Positions 54,705-64,000 of a DNA stretch of 64,000 bases are shown here, in pieces. The notes below the pieces were generated by a model. The model saw only the letters and a list, made by a program, of their open reading frames with translations. It searched no databases and was not told where the DNA came from. Position 1 is the first letter of the stretch. Every line of letters starts with the position of its first letter. This DNA is from Silicimonas sp. (GTDB lineage Bacteria; Pseudomonadota; Alphaproteobacteria; Rhodobacterales; Rhodobacteraceae), in the NCBI GenBank assembly GCA_022826205.1, contig JAJDVJ010000027.1, positions 28,440 to 92,439 of the forward strand, in the 5' to 3' direction. A program made the position numbers and the translations under genes.

Positions 54705-56048
54705 TTGGAAATTGCAGCACTCATACCGAGTTTTGGAAACTTGGCGTTCACGATTGTCGCGTTTGTCGTGGCGTTGTCGATAATCATCGCCGTCCATGAA
54801 TTCGGCCATTACATCGTCGGTCGCTGGAGCGGCATTCGGGCGGAAGTCTTTTCCTTGGGATTCGGGCCGGTGCTGGCGAGTCGCGTCGACAGGCACGGTA
54901 CGCGATGGCAGGTCGCGATTCTGCCGCTCGGCGGATACGTCAAGTTCCTTGGCGATCAGGATGCAGCGTCAAGTCCAGACAGCGAATCCATGGCGTCCCT
55001 GGATGCGAAAGAGCGCCGGGCCTCAATGCATGGTGCGCCGCTTTGGGCACGTACGATCACGGTAATGGCCGGGCCGGCGTTCAATTTCGCGCTTTCTCTC
55101 GTCCTGTTTGCGGCCTTGTTCATGTTTCGCGGCGTGGCGGCTGATCCGGTGACCGTTGACGATCTATTTCCGCTTCCCAACAAGGAAGCACATGATTTGC
55201 GCCGCGGCGATGTGATCCTCGCAATCAATGGCGCTCCGGTTCCGGGTGCAGACGGTTTCGCGGAGTTTTCTGCCGGGCTCAATGCCGCGCCGGAACTGAC
55301 ATACACGGTCCTGCGGGACAGCCGGGAATTCGACGTCCCGGGACCGTGGCTTTATCCTCCGATCGTCTCCGCAACGACCCCGGGGTCTGCTGCCGCCAAT
55401 GCCGGCCTGATGCGGGGCGACGTCATTGAATCCGTGAATGGCTTGGAGATTCACGACTTCAACGCGCTTCGCCAAGCGGTCGCTGTGTCAGACGGCGGGT
55501 CGGTTGTGCTTGAAGTATGGCGTGAAGGCCGAGGGAACCGCACGGTGAACCTGACGCCGACCCAATTCGACCTTCCAACGCCAAACGGCGGATTCGAGAC
55601 GCGCTGGCTGATCGGCGTGACGGGCGCACTCGCGTTCGAGCCTGCCATCGCGACTCCAATGCCGGGCGAGGCGCTCGCATACGGCCTTGACCAAGTCCAG
55701 TTCATCATCCGCTCGTCGCTTTCGGGCGTCTATCACATGGTTGCCGGCGACATTTCGACCTGCAATCTTTCCGGCCCGATCGGGATCGCTGAAGTTTCCG
55801 GGCAGGCCGCAAGCCAGGGCTGGTTCACCTTTGTCTGGTTCATTGCGCTTCTCTCCACGGCGATCGGGCTCATCAATCTCTTTCCGATTCCAGTGCTTGA
55901 CGGCGGCCATCTCGTCTTTCACGCGTGGGAAGCCGTGACCGGACGCCCGCCGAATGACAGGCTGACGAAACTCTTGATGACCGGCGGATTGATGCTTCTG
56001 CTTGCGCTCATGGTCTTTGCGATTGGAAACGACATTGTCTGCCCGTGA
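54705..56048 (+). CDS. rseP: Site-2 intramembrane zinc protease RseP
   Basis: This is a 447-residue membrane protease that releases sigma-E-type factors and cleaves signal peptide remnants. The zinc motif is H31-E-F-G-H35 in the first helix, the third ligand is in NLFPIPVLDGGHLVFH, and PDZ domains lie between (RRGDVILAINGAPV; GLMRGDVIESVNG). The start is a TTG at 54705; no ATG fits before the first helix. bamA normally follows directly, but here a reversed nitrile hydratase operon intervenes. Confidence 0.93.
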   Translation: MEIAALIPSFGNLAFTIVAFVVALSIIIAVHEFGHYIVGRWSGIRAEVFSLGFGPVLASRVDRHGTRWQVAILPLGGYVKFLGDQDAASSPDSESMASLDAKERRASMHGAPLWARTITVMAGPAFNFALSLVLFAALFMFRGVAADPVTVDDLFPLPNKEAHDLRRGDVILAINGAPVPGADGFAEFSAGLNAAPELTYTVLRDSREFDVPGPWLYPPIVSATTPGSAAANAGLMRGDVIESVNGLEIHDFNALRQAVAVSDGGSVVLEVWREGRGNRTVNLTPTQFDLPTPNGGFETRWLIGVTGALAFEPAIATPMPGEALAYGLDQVQFIIRSSLSGVYHMVAGDISTCNLSGPIGIAEVSGQAASQGWFTFVWFIALLSTAIGLINLFPIPVLDGGHLVFHAWEAVTGRPPNDRLTKLLMTGGLMLLLALMVFAIGNDIVCP

Positions 56049-56234
56049 CACCTAACCGTTCCAAGCATAGGTAGCGGATCATGTCGGCCACGCGTCTGGC
56101 GCTTGAGTTTCGCCACAGTCCAGGCCCAGCGTTCACCAGTGTTCACCAGATGCGGGGGGCTTCCATGTCGAGAGATCGCATTGGTCCAATCAACTCCACA
56201 CAATTCTGAGGCGGGGAAGATTGTCGCCAATGCG

Positions 56235-56564
56235 TCAATTGGATTCTATGACATGCTGGACACTTCGCGGTTCATGCACGGAAAATGCATGAGTCTTGGC
56301 CAATTCAGCCTCTACCAGCTCAATTTCACCGTGATCGATCCTGCCCTCTTCGACCAGCATCGATTCAAGGGTGTCAAGCCATGCGAGAAAATAGTCGTCC
56401 CCACCGTCTAGCGATTGGGATAGACCGCAATCGTGCAGGGTCGTTGCGAGCCGTGCGGTCCAGTCGGGCCAGGAAAGTCGATCTGCCTCGTTCTCAGCAA
56501 CAGCGATCGCAAACACGCGTGCGTGCCACGGTGCCTCGAAAGCCGGCTCGGAACGCGGTGTCAT
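56235..56564 (-). CDS. Nitrile hydratase accessory protein
   Basis: This is a 109-residue protein starting at an ATG that overlaps the nthB stop (ATGA). FEAPWHARVFAIAVAENEADR and LSWPDWTARLATTL followed by DDYFLAWLDTLESMLVEEG match nitrile hydratase accessory (metallochaperone/activator) proteins, themselves related to the beta-subunit N-terminus. In cobalt enzymes this protein helps load the metal by exchange of alpha subunits. Confidence 0.85.
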   Translation of the reverse strand: MTPRSEPAFEAPWHARVFAIAVAENEADRLSWPDWTARLATTLHDCGLSQSLDGGDDYFLAWLDTLESMLVEEGRIDHGEIELVEAELAKTHAFSVHEPRSVQHVIESN

Positions 56565-57241
56565 TGCATTGGCTCGAGATAGGATTCCCAGAGATCCAGA
56601 ACGACTTCGTCGCGCGGATGCTCCGGGTTAGCCCAAAGTTCTGCCGCCGGGAACGCGACCGCGTAGAGTGGCTGAGGCGCTTCTCCGAGACCATGGGCGT
56701 TGCTGTCGGGGAAAACGTGGAAGCCATGATGACAGAGCACGCGTCCGCAGGCTCCCGCCGCATAGGCTGGCAGCCGCGTGTGGCCGCCCTGCACCAACCT
56801 GTTCTCCGCCAGGCGATGCGCACGGACCGTATCTCCGACGGAAAATCGCGCCAATCCCTGACAGTCCCGAGTTGTCGGAGACCCGCGACCAAGAAGAGCA
56901 TTTGCACTTTTTGCCTTCAGCGCATGTGAAGACAGTGCTTGGGTAGACTGGTCACTGGCACAAGGCAGCAGATCGCTGACTTCCAGAACTCCGGTTTCCA
57001 CGAGGAGATTTGTCAGTGCTGCCAGCCACTTTTCGAAATAGGAAAACCGCGCGTACTCCCGTGGATGCAGCCTTTCGCGCGCGTGGCGAGACATGTCTAT
57101 GTTCCAGCAACCTAGGGCTCCGGCCGCTAACGTCAGGGCAAGCGCGCGCGCGTGCCAGGACTCCCGAAAGACAATCCCATCAGGTTCCGGAAGAACAGCT
57201 CCGTAGCCGAACCGGCCTCCCATATCGTGCACGCGGGTCAC
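56561..57241 (-). CDS. nthB: Nitrile hydratase beta subunit
   Basis: This is a 226-residue subunit. The start [17 protein letters not shown] after a GTG at 57241, the helical N-terminal domain ([17 protein letters not shown]) and the SH3-like C-terminal part ([12 protein letters not shown], ending [10 protein letters not shown]) are typical. The GTG overlaps the nthA stop as GTGA. It caps the alpha-subunit metal centre. Confidence 0.9.
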   Translation of the reverse strand: MTRVHDMGGRFGYGAVLPEPDGIVFRESWHARALALTLAAGALGCWNIDMSRHARERLHPREYARFSYFEKWLAALTNLLVETGVLEVSDLLPCASDQSTQALSSHALKAKSANALLGRGSPTTRDCQGLARFSVGDTVRAHRLAENRLVQGGHTRLPAYAAGACGRVLCHHGFHVFPDSNAHGLGEAPQPLYAVAFPAAELWANPEHPRDEVVLDLWESYLEPMQ

Positions 57242-57861
57242 CGCTGCGGCTCCATCGGAAGGCCAGTCCCGATCATGCTGTCGCGGGTAACCAGTTCGGC
57301 AAGCGCGTCCTCGTCCAACCCCATGCTGCTGGACGGGCGTTCGGGAATGACAATGTAACGCATCTCGGCAGTGGAATCCCAAACGCGGACGGCCTTTTCC
57401 TCGGGAAGCGTCACGCCGAATTCCGCAAGCACCTTGCGTGGCTCGCGAACCGCGCGGGCACGATATTCATCGGACTTGTACCAGCCGGGTGGAATGCCAA
57501 GAAGCGGCCAAGGATAACAAGAGCAGAGCGTGCAAACGACGATGTTGTGCGTGTCCCGAGTATTCTCAACGGCAGTGATGTGCTCTCCCTGACGCCCTGC
57601 ATAGCCCATCCCGGAAATTGCGTCCGAGGCGTCCGCGAGCAGGACGTTCCGGAAGTCAGGGTCGGACCATGCCCGTGCCACGACACGAGCGCCGTTCCGG
57701 GGACCGACGCGGTTCTGGTACATGTCGATGATGGCGTCCAAGGCCGCTGGCTCGACCAGCCCCTTGCGCACAAGGATTTCCTCCAAGGCCTTTACGCGCA
57801 GTTCCGGGTCCGACGGCAGGTGACTGTGAGCGGAGACTGGACCGTTCTCGCTGCTTTCCAT
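57238..57861 (-). CDS. nthA: Nitrile hydratase alpha subunit, cobalt type
   Basis: This is a 207-residue catalytic subunit that hydrates nitriles to amides. The metal centre is C110-T-L-C113-S-C115 in [12 protein letters not shown]; Thr after the first cysteine is the pattern associated with noncorrin cobalt rather than iron (Ser). [19 protein letters not shown] and [19 protein letters not shown] are conserved. The start at 57861 (MESSEN) fits the family. No amidase gene is in the window. Confidence 0.92.
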   Translation of the reverse strand: MESSENGPVSAHSHLPSDPELRVKALEEILVRKGLVEPAALDAIIDMYQNRVGPRNGARVVARAWSDPDFRNVLLADASDAISGMGYAGRQGEHITAVENTRDTHNIVVCTLCSCYPWPLLGIPPGWYKSDEYRARAVREPRKVLAEFGVTLPEEKAVRVWDSTAEMRYIVIPERPSSSMGLDEDALAELVTRDSMIGTGLPMEPQR

Positions 57862-58240
57862 CGCCTGTGCCGCTCCATCGGTATGACTCCGGGACGACGC
57901 TTCGCGTCGCCACCAATCCATCTCGTAATGGTCTTTCTCGCACGGTGCAACAAGTCCCAAAGTCAGGCAGAAATCCTCAACTGTTGCGGATGCCCCTGCC
58001 GGTGTCGTGACTGAACTCCTTCGGATTCTGTTACGTACAGATGCCAACCTTCCCGGGACCCAAGGATCGCCCGTCAATTGCGTTTCAGGTGTTCGCAGCG
58101 CCAAGCTGACGGGCCATGGCAATTGATTGATCGGGTCACGGCAACTGCGCATCGTTGGATTCAGAACTGCGCGCGACCTTTTGACAGCCCCGGAGAATCC
58201 CTCTAGTGACGGGCGAAGACTGCTGGACCTGGGGAAAAAA
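57862..58240. other. Divergent region between nthA and bamA
   Basis: This is about 380 bases containing the promoters of both directions. The bamA and nthA frames are both open into it, but neither extension is family-like. A candidate bamA promoter is listed separately. Confidence 0.6.
58181..58209 (+). promoter_or_regulatory. bamA: Candidate bamA promoter
   Basis: A perfect TTGACA (58181-58186) is followed by a 17-base spacer and TAGTGA (58204-58209), a weak -10; the ATG is 31 bases further. It would give bamA its own promoter now that rseP is separated from it. Confidence 0.35.
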
Positions 58241-60577
58241 ATGTTCAGGATTGCTTCCTGTTTTTTCAGATGTGCCCTTTTGCCGGTGCTGCTCGCATCG
58301 TTCGGCACAGCGGTTGCAGCCCAGAATCGGGTGGACAGCATCGTTGTCGAGGGCAATGCCCGTCTGCCAGCCGAATCGGTCATTGAATTCACGGGTCTCA
58401 CTCCCGGTCGCACGTTTAGCGACAGCGAAATCAACGAGGCGGTTCAAGGCGTCATGGCTTCGGGACACTTCGAGACCGCCGAAATCATTCCGACGGGCAA
58501 TGGCCTCAGGATCGTGGTGTTGGAGCGACCGACCGTAAACGTCGTGACCATTGAGGGCAACCGTCGCCTTTCCGACGACGTACTGCTCGGGGTCATCACG
58601 TCGGAACCGCGCAGAGTCTACACGCCCGCTGTCGCGGAGGCAGATGCTGCAGCGATAGCGAACACATACGCCACCGCTGCCAGGCTGGCCGCGCGCGTGA
58701 CGCCAAAGATCATCCGCCGCTCGGAAAACCGCGTCGATCTCGCTTTCGAAGTCAGCGAGGGCAGGGTGGTCGAGAATGAGCGGATCAGCTTTGTCGGCAA
58801 CAGGGCCTATTCGGACCGGCGGCTACGCCGGGCGATAAGCACAAAGCAGGCCGGCTTTCTTCGCGCGATCATCGGAAGCGACTCCTATGTCCCTGAGCGG
58901 ATCGCCTTTGACCGCCAACTCCTCGTCGACTTCTACCGTTCGCGCGGCTACGTGGACATGCAGATTCTCGACGCGTCGGCGGAACTGTCGCGCGAGCGTG
59001 ACGCGACTTTTGTGACGTTCACAATTCGCGAGGGTCAGAAGTACTCGGTGGGCGAGATTACGCTTTCGAGCGAGTTTGAAAATACTGATCTCCAGGAGTA
59101 CGAAGACGCCCTGCGTATCCGTTCCGGAGGCACTTGGTCGCCGACACTGATCGATGAGCAAATCACGCGCCTGGAGCGTTTGGCCCTGCAGCAGGGATTC
59201 GATTTCCTTCGCGTAGACCCGCGCATCACCCGAAACGAACGCAATCTTTCGCTCGACGTTGAGTTCGCACTAGTTCGAGGGCCCCGGATCTTCGTGGAGC
59301 GCATCGACATCAGCGGCAACCAGACCACGTTGGACAGGGTCATTCGCCGCCAGTTCACGACGGTTGAGGGCGATCCGTTCAATCCGCGGGAGATTCGCAA
59401 CGCTGCCGAACGAATCCGGGCGCTCGGGTTCTTCCAGACCGCAGCGGTGGACACCCGCGCCGGCACCAGTTCCGATCAGATCATCGTGGATGTCGAAGTG
59501 GAAGAGCAGCCAACCGGATTGTTGTCATTCGGCGGCACCTACAACGATGATTCCGGATTTTCGCTTGCCATCAACTTTTCGGAACGCAACTTCCTCGGCC
59601 GTGGCCAGTCACTGGCCTTCCGCATTGAATCCGGGACTGACGACGCACGCACTACGCTGTCCTTCACCGAGCCGGCATTCCTTGGACGCGACGTATCGCT
59701 CGGGTTCAGCCTCAGACACGTAACAACAGATTTCGGCAACGCGAGCTACGATACGCGCGTCACCAGCTTTTCTCCTAGGCTTGGCTTCGCGATCGGGGAA
59801 AACTCGCGCCTTTCGGTAAACTACCAGGCGGCGTCGGAAGCGCTCCGGAACATCTCGGACAGCGCGTCTCCGATCATCCAAAGAGATGGTGAAGAAGGCA
59901 AGCTGTTTCGGAGTTCAGTCGGGTACACGTACACACTGGATCTCCTGCGTGGAGGCCTCAATCCGAACCGTGGCGTGCGGCTGACATTCGGCCAGGAGTT
60001 TGCTGGCCTTGGGGGCGACGTGCAATACGTCAAGACGACTGCGCGTGCTGTGGCCGAACGCGACGCTTTCAACGAGGAAATAACGTTGCGCGCAACCCTT
60101 GAAGGCGGAGCGCTCCACTCGCTTGGCGGGACGAACTCCCATGTCACTGATCGGTTTTTCCTGTCGTCCCGGCAGGTGCGGGGCTTCAGCTCCCGCGGAA
60201 TTGGTCCTCGCGACACATCGGAGAACACCTCAAACGACGTACTAGGTGGCAACAGGTACGTTGCTGCTCGCTTGGAAGCGGAATTTCCCTTGGGCCTTCC
60301 CTCCGAGTACGGGATGCTCGGTAGCTTCTTCGTGGATGCTGGATCGCTTTGGAGCCTCGACGACAGGATGGGCGGAAAGTGCATCGGCAGCGACGGCATG
60401 TCTGTTTCAAGCTGCGAACTCGTGGACGATTCCTTCGATCTAAGGTCAGCGGCTGGATTCGGATTGCTTTGGGATACTCCGATCGGACCGTTACGCATGG
60501 ACTTCTCCAGGCCTCTGGACAAGAACGAGCTGGATGAAACCAACACGTTCGATATCACGATTTCCACGCGCTTCTAG
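58241..60577 (+). CDS. bamA: Outer membrane protein assembly factor BamA
   Basis: This is a 778-residue outer-membrane protein. A signal peptide ([15 protein letters not shown]) precedes five POTRA domains (about residues 27-345) and a C-terminal Omp85 barrel. The barrel motif VRGF is seen in [13 protein letters not shown], and the protein ends in STRF, with the C-terminal Phe of the beta signal. It inserts outer-membrane proteins. The start at 58241 was chosen over 38 upstream codons. Its last 44 bases overlap skp. Confidence 0.95.
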   Translation: MFRIASCFFRCALLPVLLASFGTAVAAQNRVDSIVVEGNARLPAESVIEFTGLTPGRTFSDSEINEAVQGVMASGHFETAEIIPTGNGLRIVVLERPTVNVVTIEGNRRLSDDVLLGVITSEPRRVYTPAVAEADAAAIANTYATAARLAARVTPKIIRRSENRVDLAFEVSEGRVVENERISFVGNRAYSDRRLRRAISTKQAGFLRAIIGSDSYVPERIAFDRQLLVDFYRSRGYVDMQILDASAELSRERDATFVTFTIREGQKYSVGEITLSSEFENTDLQEYEDALRIRSGGTWSPTLIDEQITRLERLALQQGFDFLRVDPRITRNERNLSLDVEFALVRGPRIFVERIDISGNQTTLDRVIRRQFTTVEGDPFNPREIRNAAERIRALGFFQTAAVDTRAGTSSDQIIVDVEVEEQPTGLLSFGGTYNDDSGFSLAINFSERNFLGRGQSLAFRIESGTDDARTTLSFTEPAFLGRDVSLGFSLRHVTTDFGNASYDTRVTSFSPRLGFAIGENSRLSVNYQAASEALRNISDSASPIIQRDGEEGKLFRSSVGYTYTLDLLRGGLNPNRGVRLTFGQEFAGLGGDVQYVKTTARAVAERDAFNEEITLRATLEGGALHSLGGTNSHVTDRFFLSSRQVRGFSSRGIGPRDTSENTSNDVLGGNRYVAARLEAEFPLGLPSEYGMLGSFFVDAGSLWSLDDRMGGKCIGSDGMSVSSCELVDDSFDLRSAAGFGLLWDTPIGPLRMDFSRPLDKNELDETNTFDITISTRF

Positions 60578-61088
60578 GCTGCTTCTTGCGGCACTGGTCG
60601 CGGTCGCCTGCCTGCAACCGGGTGTCGCTGCCGCCCAGGTAATGACGCCGATTGTGGTAATTGATCTGGATCGGGTGTTGAATGAGACAGAACAGGGTGC
60701 GTTGTTGCTGGCCAAGCAGGACCAAGAGGCCCAGGAGCTTGATGCAGAACACTTGCGGATCCGGGACGAGCTTAATGCGGAAGAACGTGAACTGACCGAA
60801 CGGAGAGCGGAGCTGTCGCCCGAGGAATTCCGCGATCTTGCCGACGCCTTTGATGCCCGCGTCCGGAAGCTCCGAGCCGAAACCGACGAGAAGGAACGGA
60901 TTCTAAGCCGCGCAGCCGACGAGGCGCGGCAAAGATTCGCTCTTGACGTCATTCGCGACATTGCGCGTGCAAGGGGCGCGTTCGTCGTCCTGGATCAACG
61001 CTACGTGGTTCTCTTCGCCAACTCCGTCAACATTACCGACGAGGCGATCCGGCGCATAAACCAGATGGCGGACGAAGCGGTCGAGTAA
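60534..61088 (+). CDS. skp: OmpH/Skp family periplasmic chaperone
   Basis: This is a 184-residue protein. A basic N-terminus ([15 protein letters not shown]) and hydrophobic run ending PGVAAAQ form a signal peptide. The mature part begins VIDLDRVLNETEQG and continues as a long coiled coil (EERELTERRAELSPEEFRD), as in Skp. It carries unfolded outer-membrane proteins to BamA. The ATG lies within bamA, a 44-base overlap; no later start keeps the signal peptide. Confidence 0.88.
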   Translation: MKPTRSISRFPRASRLLLAALVAVACLQPGVAAAQVMTPIVVIDLDRVLNETEQGALLLAKQDQEAQELDAEHLRIRDELNAEERELTERRAELSPEEFRDLADAFDARVRKLRAETDEKERILSRAADEARQRFALDVIRDIARARGAFVVLDQRYVVLFANSVNITDEAIRRINQMADEAVE

Positions 61089-61217
61089 ACGCGCGGTCGT
61101 TTTTTGGTGTGGCCGCGCCCAGGTGAGTTGTGGCGGTGCTGCCTGCCCTCAAATCCGCGATTCGCAGGTCCAACCAGGATTTTCTGTTGCTCGGGTGCTT
61201 CGATTGACTGGCACCGC

Positions 61218-61970
61218 TCAAACGAGGCCACCATTCACTGCAAAAGACTGCTTGGTGATCATCTGCGCCTCGTCTGAAGCCAGGAACAACACCATGTGCG
61301 CGATGTCTTCGCCGCACAACACGCGCTTGATGAGCTGGCGGGCAACGACCGCGTCGACGTCTTCCTGGGTCTTGAACCAGAGCTCGCGCTGACGTTCGGT
61401 CATAACGGCACCTGGTTCGATGGCGTTGACGCGAATGTTGTCGTTGCCGAACGCGTCGGCAAGCGCGTTTGTCAATCCGAGCACCGCCGCCTTGGCCGTC
61501 GTGTATGGCGTCATGTCCCCGTGGCCGAGACGCCAAGCGATGGAGGAGAAGTTGATGATTGCTCCGCCGCCCGCAGCAGCCATTCCGGGTCGCACGGCTT
61601 GGGCCGCAAAGAACTGCGGGCGAAGGTTTATTGCCTGCGCGACATCCCAGTCGGCGACGGTCACGTCTTCCACCGCCTCACGCTTGTCGTTCGCGGCATT
61701 GTTCACCAGCACGCGGATCGTTCCGATCTCCAGCGCAATGTCTGCGATAGCGTCCTGAAGCGCCGGGATGTCCGTGACGTCCGAATGCCGATAGACCGCC
61801 CCCGGAAGTTCCTTGGTCAAGGCATTGGAGGGCTGGTCCTGAACGTCGATGAACGCAATGCGCGCGCCCTGTTCGTGAAAGGCGCGAACGATGTTCGCAC
61901 CTATTCCCGTGGCTCCGCCGGTCACAAGGACCGGCATGTCTTCGAGCGATGGGTACCTGGCAGAATTCAT
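61218..61970 (-). CDS. Short-chain dehydrogenase, sugar dehydrogenase-like
   Basis: This is a 250-residue SDR. The NAD loop is VTGGATGIGANIV, then NNAAND, a catalytic Ser in INFSSIAWRLG and Tyr-Lys in YTTAKAA. The N-terminus MNSARYPSLEDMPVLVTGG and the overall run resemble Caulobacter-type D-xylose 1-dehydrogenase, so an aldose dehydrogenase is plausible. Such an enzyme could feed a sugar-acid dehydratase like that at 17-19 kb, but it is 42 kb away. Convergent with skp. Confidence 0.8.
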   Translation of the reverse strand: MNSARYPSLEDMPVLVTGGATGIGANIVRAFHEQGARIAFIDVQDQPSNALTKELPGAVYRHSDVTDIPALQDAIADIALEIGTIRVLVNNAANDKREAVEDVTVADWDVAQAINLRPQFFAAQAVRPGMAAAGGGAIINFSSIAWRLGHGDMTPYTTAKAAVLGLTNALADAFGNDNIRVNAIEPGAVMTERQRELWFKTQEDVDAVVARQLIKRVLCGEDIAHMVLFLASDEAQMITKQSFAVNGGLV

Positions 61971-62049
61971 GATGTGCCCTCGCCATATCGGATTGTTGTC
62001 AACGTGCCTTGGCAGTCGCGCCTGGGCGCTGCCTAGATTCACTGCTGTT

Positions 62050-63018
62050 TTACGGGGTCAGGAGAATCTTGCCCCGGTGTCGTGCGCTTTCCATCAGGCG
62101 ATGCGCCTCGTCCGCCCGGTCAAGCGGCAGGACGGTGTGGGTCACCGGCCAAACCTTGCCAATGGCGAACTTCGGCCAGACGGAGCGCTCAAGCTCTTCT
62201 GCGATCCTTGCCTTGAATTCGGCAGGGCGCGAGCGAAGCGTTGAGCCGGCGTAGTGCAGGCGTTTCAGCATAATCGGCATCAGGTTAATCTCGATCTTGG
62301 ACCCAGTCCGAAAGGCCAACTGGATGATCCGCCCGTCATGGCGCGCGGCCCTGAAATTGCGTGCGATGTAGTCGCCACCAACGATGTCCAGGATGATGTC
62401 GGCGCCTCCGGCCTCGCGGCAGACATCGACGAAGTCTTCTTCGCGGTAGTTGATGGCCCGTTCCGCGCCGAGGCCGAGCACGAATTCGGCTGCGTCGGCA
62501 CTGGACACCGTGGCGAACACCCTGAGGCCCATGGCGCGACCGAGCTGCACCGCAGTGGAACCGATTCCGCCAGCGCCGCCATGAACCAGCATCAGCGCTT
62601 CCTCACTCACGTCGTGACCGAGAAACACATTGCTCCAGACCGTGAAGTAGGTCTCGGGAAGACCCGCCGCGTCGATTTCCGAAACCCCTTCGGGCACGGG
62701 CAGGCAATGATTGGCGTCAATGACCACGTAATCCGCGTATCCACCCCCGTGGGTCAGGGCGCAAATCTTGTCACCGGCGCGCCAGCGGGAAGCTTCTTCC
62801 CCGACAGCAGCTACGGTCCCCGAAATCTCAAGGCCCAGAAGCTCCGAAGCGCCTTCGGGCGGGGGATAGTTCCCTTTCCGTTGCATGAGATCGGGTCCGT
62901 TCACTCCGGCCGCAGTCACCTTTGCCAGGACTTGGTTCAGGTCAGGCTGGGGCAGGGGGCATTCCGAGATCTCGAGCACGTCCGGGCCGCCGGGTTCGCG
63001 AACCGTTATGGCGCGCAT
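62050..63018 (-). CDS. NAD(P)H quinone oxidoreductase, MDR superfamily
   Basis: This is a 322-residue protein of the zinc-free medium-chain reductase family. MRAITVREPGGPDVLEI, AAGVNGPDLMQRKGNYPPP and the NADPH loop VHGGAGGIGSTAVQLGRAMG are typical of PIG3/QorA-type enzymes. The start at 63018 was chosen; the upstream open extension is not family-like. It reduces quinones or related carbonyls. Confidence 0.88.
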   Translation of the reverse strand: MRAITVREPGGPDVLEISECPLPQPDLNQVLAKVTAAGVNGPDLMQRKGNYPPPEGASELLGLEISGTVAAVGEEASRWRAGDKICALTHGGGYADYVVIDANHCLPVPEGVSEIDAAGLPETYFTVWSNVFLGHDVSEEALMLVHGGAGGIGSTAVQLGRAMGLRVFATVSSADAAEFVLGLGAERAINYREEDFVDVCREAGGADIILDIVGGDYIARNFRAARHDGRIIQLAFRTGSKIEINLMPIMLKRLHYAGSTLRSRPAEFKARIAEELERSVWPKFAIGKVWPVTHTVLPLDRADEAHRLMESARHRGKILLTP

Positions 63019-64000
63019 GGTCAATGGCAAGGGGCTTGTCACAGGCGCTCTCCCGGCATTCGTGATCTGCATTTCCCTAGCATTTCCCTTGGCCAATGCA
63101 ACTGTGAGCTCAAACTGCATGTCCCGTTCTGGGACTCTCGCTTCGATAGCATCGCATGGAAGCCTGATGGCTCGGACTGGGTCGACCCGAGGCCGAGAGG
63201 CTGCTTCATGATCAAGCAACCAGTAAAGAATTTCACACGCATGGACCGAACGGGCGCGTCAATTCCTGCTTTGTTCGAATTACTTAGGTATGCATGTCTC
63301 GACGCAGGGAAAGGACGAAATCCAAGTCGGATAATCGTGTTGATTGACGTTGGCGCGTCGGGCTTCGCGCTATGCTCGAATCACTGCAACTTGGGCCGTT
63401 TTGGGCTGCGGGTGCGGAATTTGCGCTCGTTGCGGAACTTGAAAAGACAGAATTGTCAATGCCTTAACTAATTGTAATCATTACAATATTGTTCGACCCT
63501 CGGTGCCTCCTTGCGTTTTGTCAACACTATCGCAACACGGCGCCTCGGCGGCAGCTATAAACATTCCGTCTGGCCACGGAATTGAGCCGCATTTCAGGTC
63601 CATCGATTCGCAGGAAGCCAGCATCCTTGAGTTTCGGTGCGGACCATTTGCCGATCCGGGCAATCCGCGCCAACGACAGTTGCGGCCCTGGCCCCGTTCC
63701 GGCCGGGAACGGCGGGATTCGCCAGCCGACAGACAGCCGGTGACAGCGGACGACAGAGCCTTGATCCGGCGCGATTTCACGGCGATTGCGGCCCAGCCAA
63801 GGCCGGATGCGCAAATCGCGGAAAATCCCGTGCATGCGGGCGCTGGAGGCTCTTCCTCGAGACCCCGATGCGTAGACATGAATGAGATCACGCAGACCAA
63901 ATTGGAGTCGTGCAAATCGCTTGCAGTGATCCCGGTCCGAAGAAGGCGCTGATGGCGGCATGCATCCGCTTTCCGGAGCCGCCGTTCCCCGTGTCCTGCG
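63019..64000. other. Right end of window, no supported gene
   Basis: This is about 980 bases. Competing frames of 80-149 codons lie on both strands between 63480 and 63960 and none has recognisable motifs, a ribosome site or a clear coding bias. The only clear structure is the palindrome at 63471-63487. Confidence 0.55.
63471..63487. promoter_or_regulatory. Perfect 17-bp palindrome, Fur-family-like operator
   Basis: ATTGTAAT-C-ATTACAAT is a perfect inverted repeat with a one-base centre. Its core TTGTAATnATTACAA has the 7-1-7 form known for Fur-family boxes (Fur, Zur, PerR). Flanking sequence is AT-rich. The nearest known start is the MDR gene 450 bases to the left, so the controlled gene is unclear. 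Confidence 0.45.

Noticed and set aside
56131..56150. Tandem 10-base repeat GTTCACCAG(T/A) twice after rseP
   Set aside because: Two short units are too few to support a repeat array or operator.
57010..58014. 334-codon plus-strand open frame over the nitrile hydratase genes
   Set aside because: It is opposite to three recognised coupled genes.
62254..63471. 405-codon plus-strand open frame over the MDR oxidoreductase
   Set aside because: The minus-strand gene shows full NADPH and substrate motifs; the plus frame is a shadow.
63481..63961. Three overlapping frames of about 145 codons on both strands near the right end
   Set aside because: They contradict each other, lack ribosome sites and match no family I know.
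1..64000. CRISPR arrays, insertion sequences, prophage, rRNA
   Set aside because: No regularly spaced repeats, transposase motifs, phage structural genes or rRNA sequence were seen on either strand.

Overview
The window is a 64 kb piece of a GC-rich alphaproteobacterial chromosome, most likely Rhodobacterales or a close relative. The ClpP N-terminus ([15 protein letters not shown]...), the HvrA/H-NS-like protein, LpxI instead of LpxH, the purM-purN-rnd block, the EnvZ-like kinase and the uppS-cdsA-dxr-rseP-bamA-skp chain all have that character. This assignment is by recognition of protein character; no search was run.

Layout. 0-7.6 kb: the end of a sulfotransferase gene, a carboxymuconolactone-decarboxylase-family protein, and a minus-strand operon for a branched-chain-amino-acid-type ABC transporter (binding protein, livH, livM, livG, livF) ending in an Asp/Glu/hydantoin racemase, divergent from a GntR/FCD regulator. 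8-15.3 kb: a D-lactate dehydrogenase, clpP-clpX, then a short sulfur-oxidation cluster (soxY, soxZ, a membrane-anchored two-haem cytochrome c, and a SoxF/FccB flavoprotein). 15.4-24.6 kb: a sugar-acid catabolic region (FAH-family protein, RraA-family protein, IlvD/Edd dehydratase) with a TRAP transporter, a TauE/SafE permease and an MFS transporter. Decayed copies of flanking gene ends show that this region was rearranged by duplication.

24.8-31.6 kb: fabZ-lpxA-lpxI-lpxB (lipid A), mnmA, an Ohr/OsmC remnant, pobA and tRNA-Asn. 32-35.4 kb: a metallo-beta-lactamase-fold protein divergent from an orphan EnvZ-like kinase, an H-NS-like protein, an AT-richer stretch and a CAU tRNA. 35.5-48.9 kb: housekeeping genes (purM, purN, rnd, sufE, lipA, mgtE, a 5-formyl-THF cyclo-ligase, ymdB), transporters and an M42 peptidase, with a decayed PemK-type toxin/antitoxin pair at 42.9-43.6 kb. 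48.9-61.1 kb: miaA divergent from pyrH-dtd-frr-uppS-cdsA-dxr-rseP, then a minus-strand cobalt-type nitrile hydratase operon (nthA, nthB, accessory protein) lying between rseP and bamA-skp. 61.2-64 kb: an SDR sugar-dehydrogenase-like protein, a quinone-oxidoreductase-type MDR protein, and about 1 kb without a convincing gene but with a perfect 17-bp palindrome.

The envelope genes work together. UppS supplies the polyprenyl carrier precursor, CdsA makes CDP-diacylglycerol, RseP is an intramembrane protease, BamA and Skp assemble and chaperone outer-membrane proteins, and FabZ/LpxA/LpxI/LpxB build lipid A. Many of these genes are coupled by 4-bp ATGA or GTGA overlaps. The most notable points are the duplication scar around the TRAP genes, a tRNA-Ile2 in which the normally invariant G19-C56 pair appears as A19-U56, a toxin gene interrupted by one amber codon beside an intact antitoxin, the nitrile hydratase operon between rseP and bamA, and the reduced sox/fcc unit with a fused two-haem cytochrome. 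I found no CRISPR array, insertion sequence, prophage or rRNA operon.
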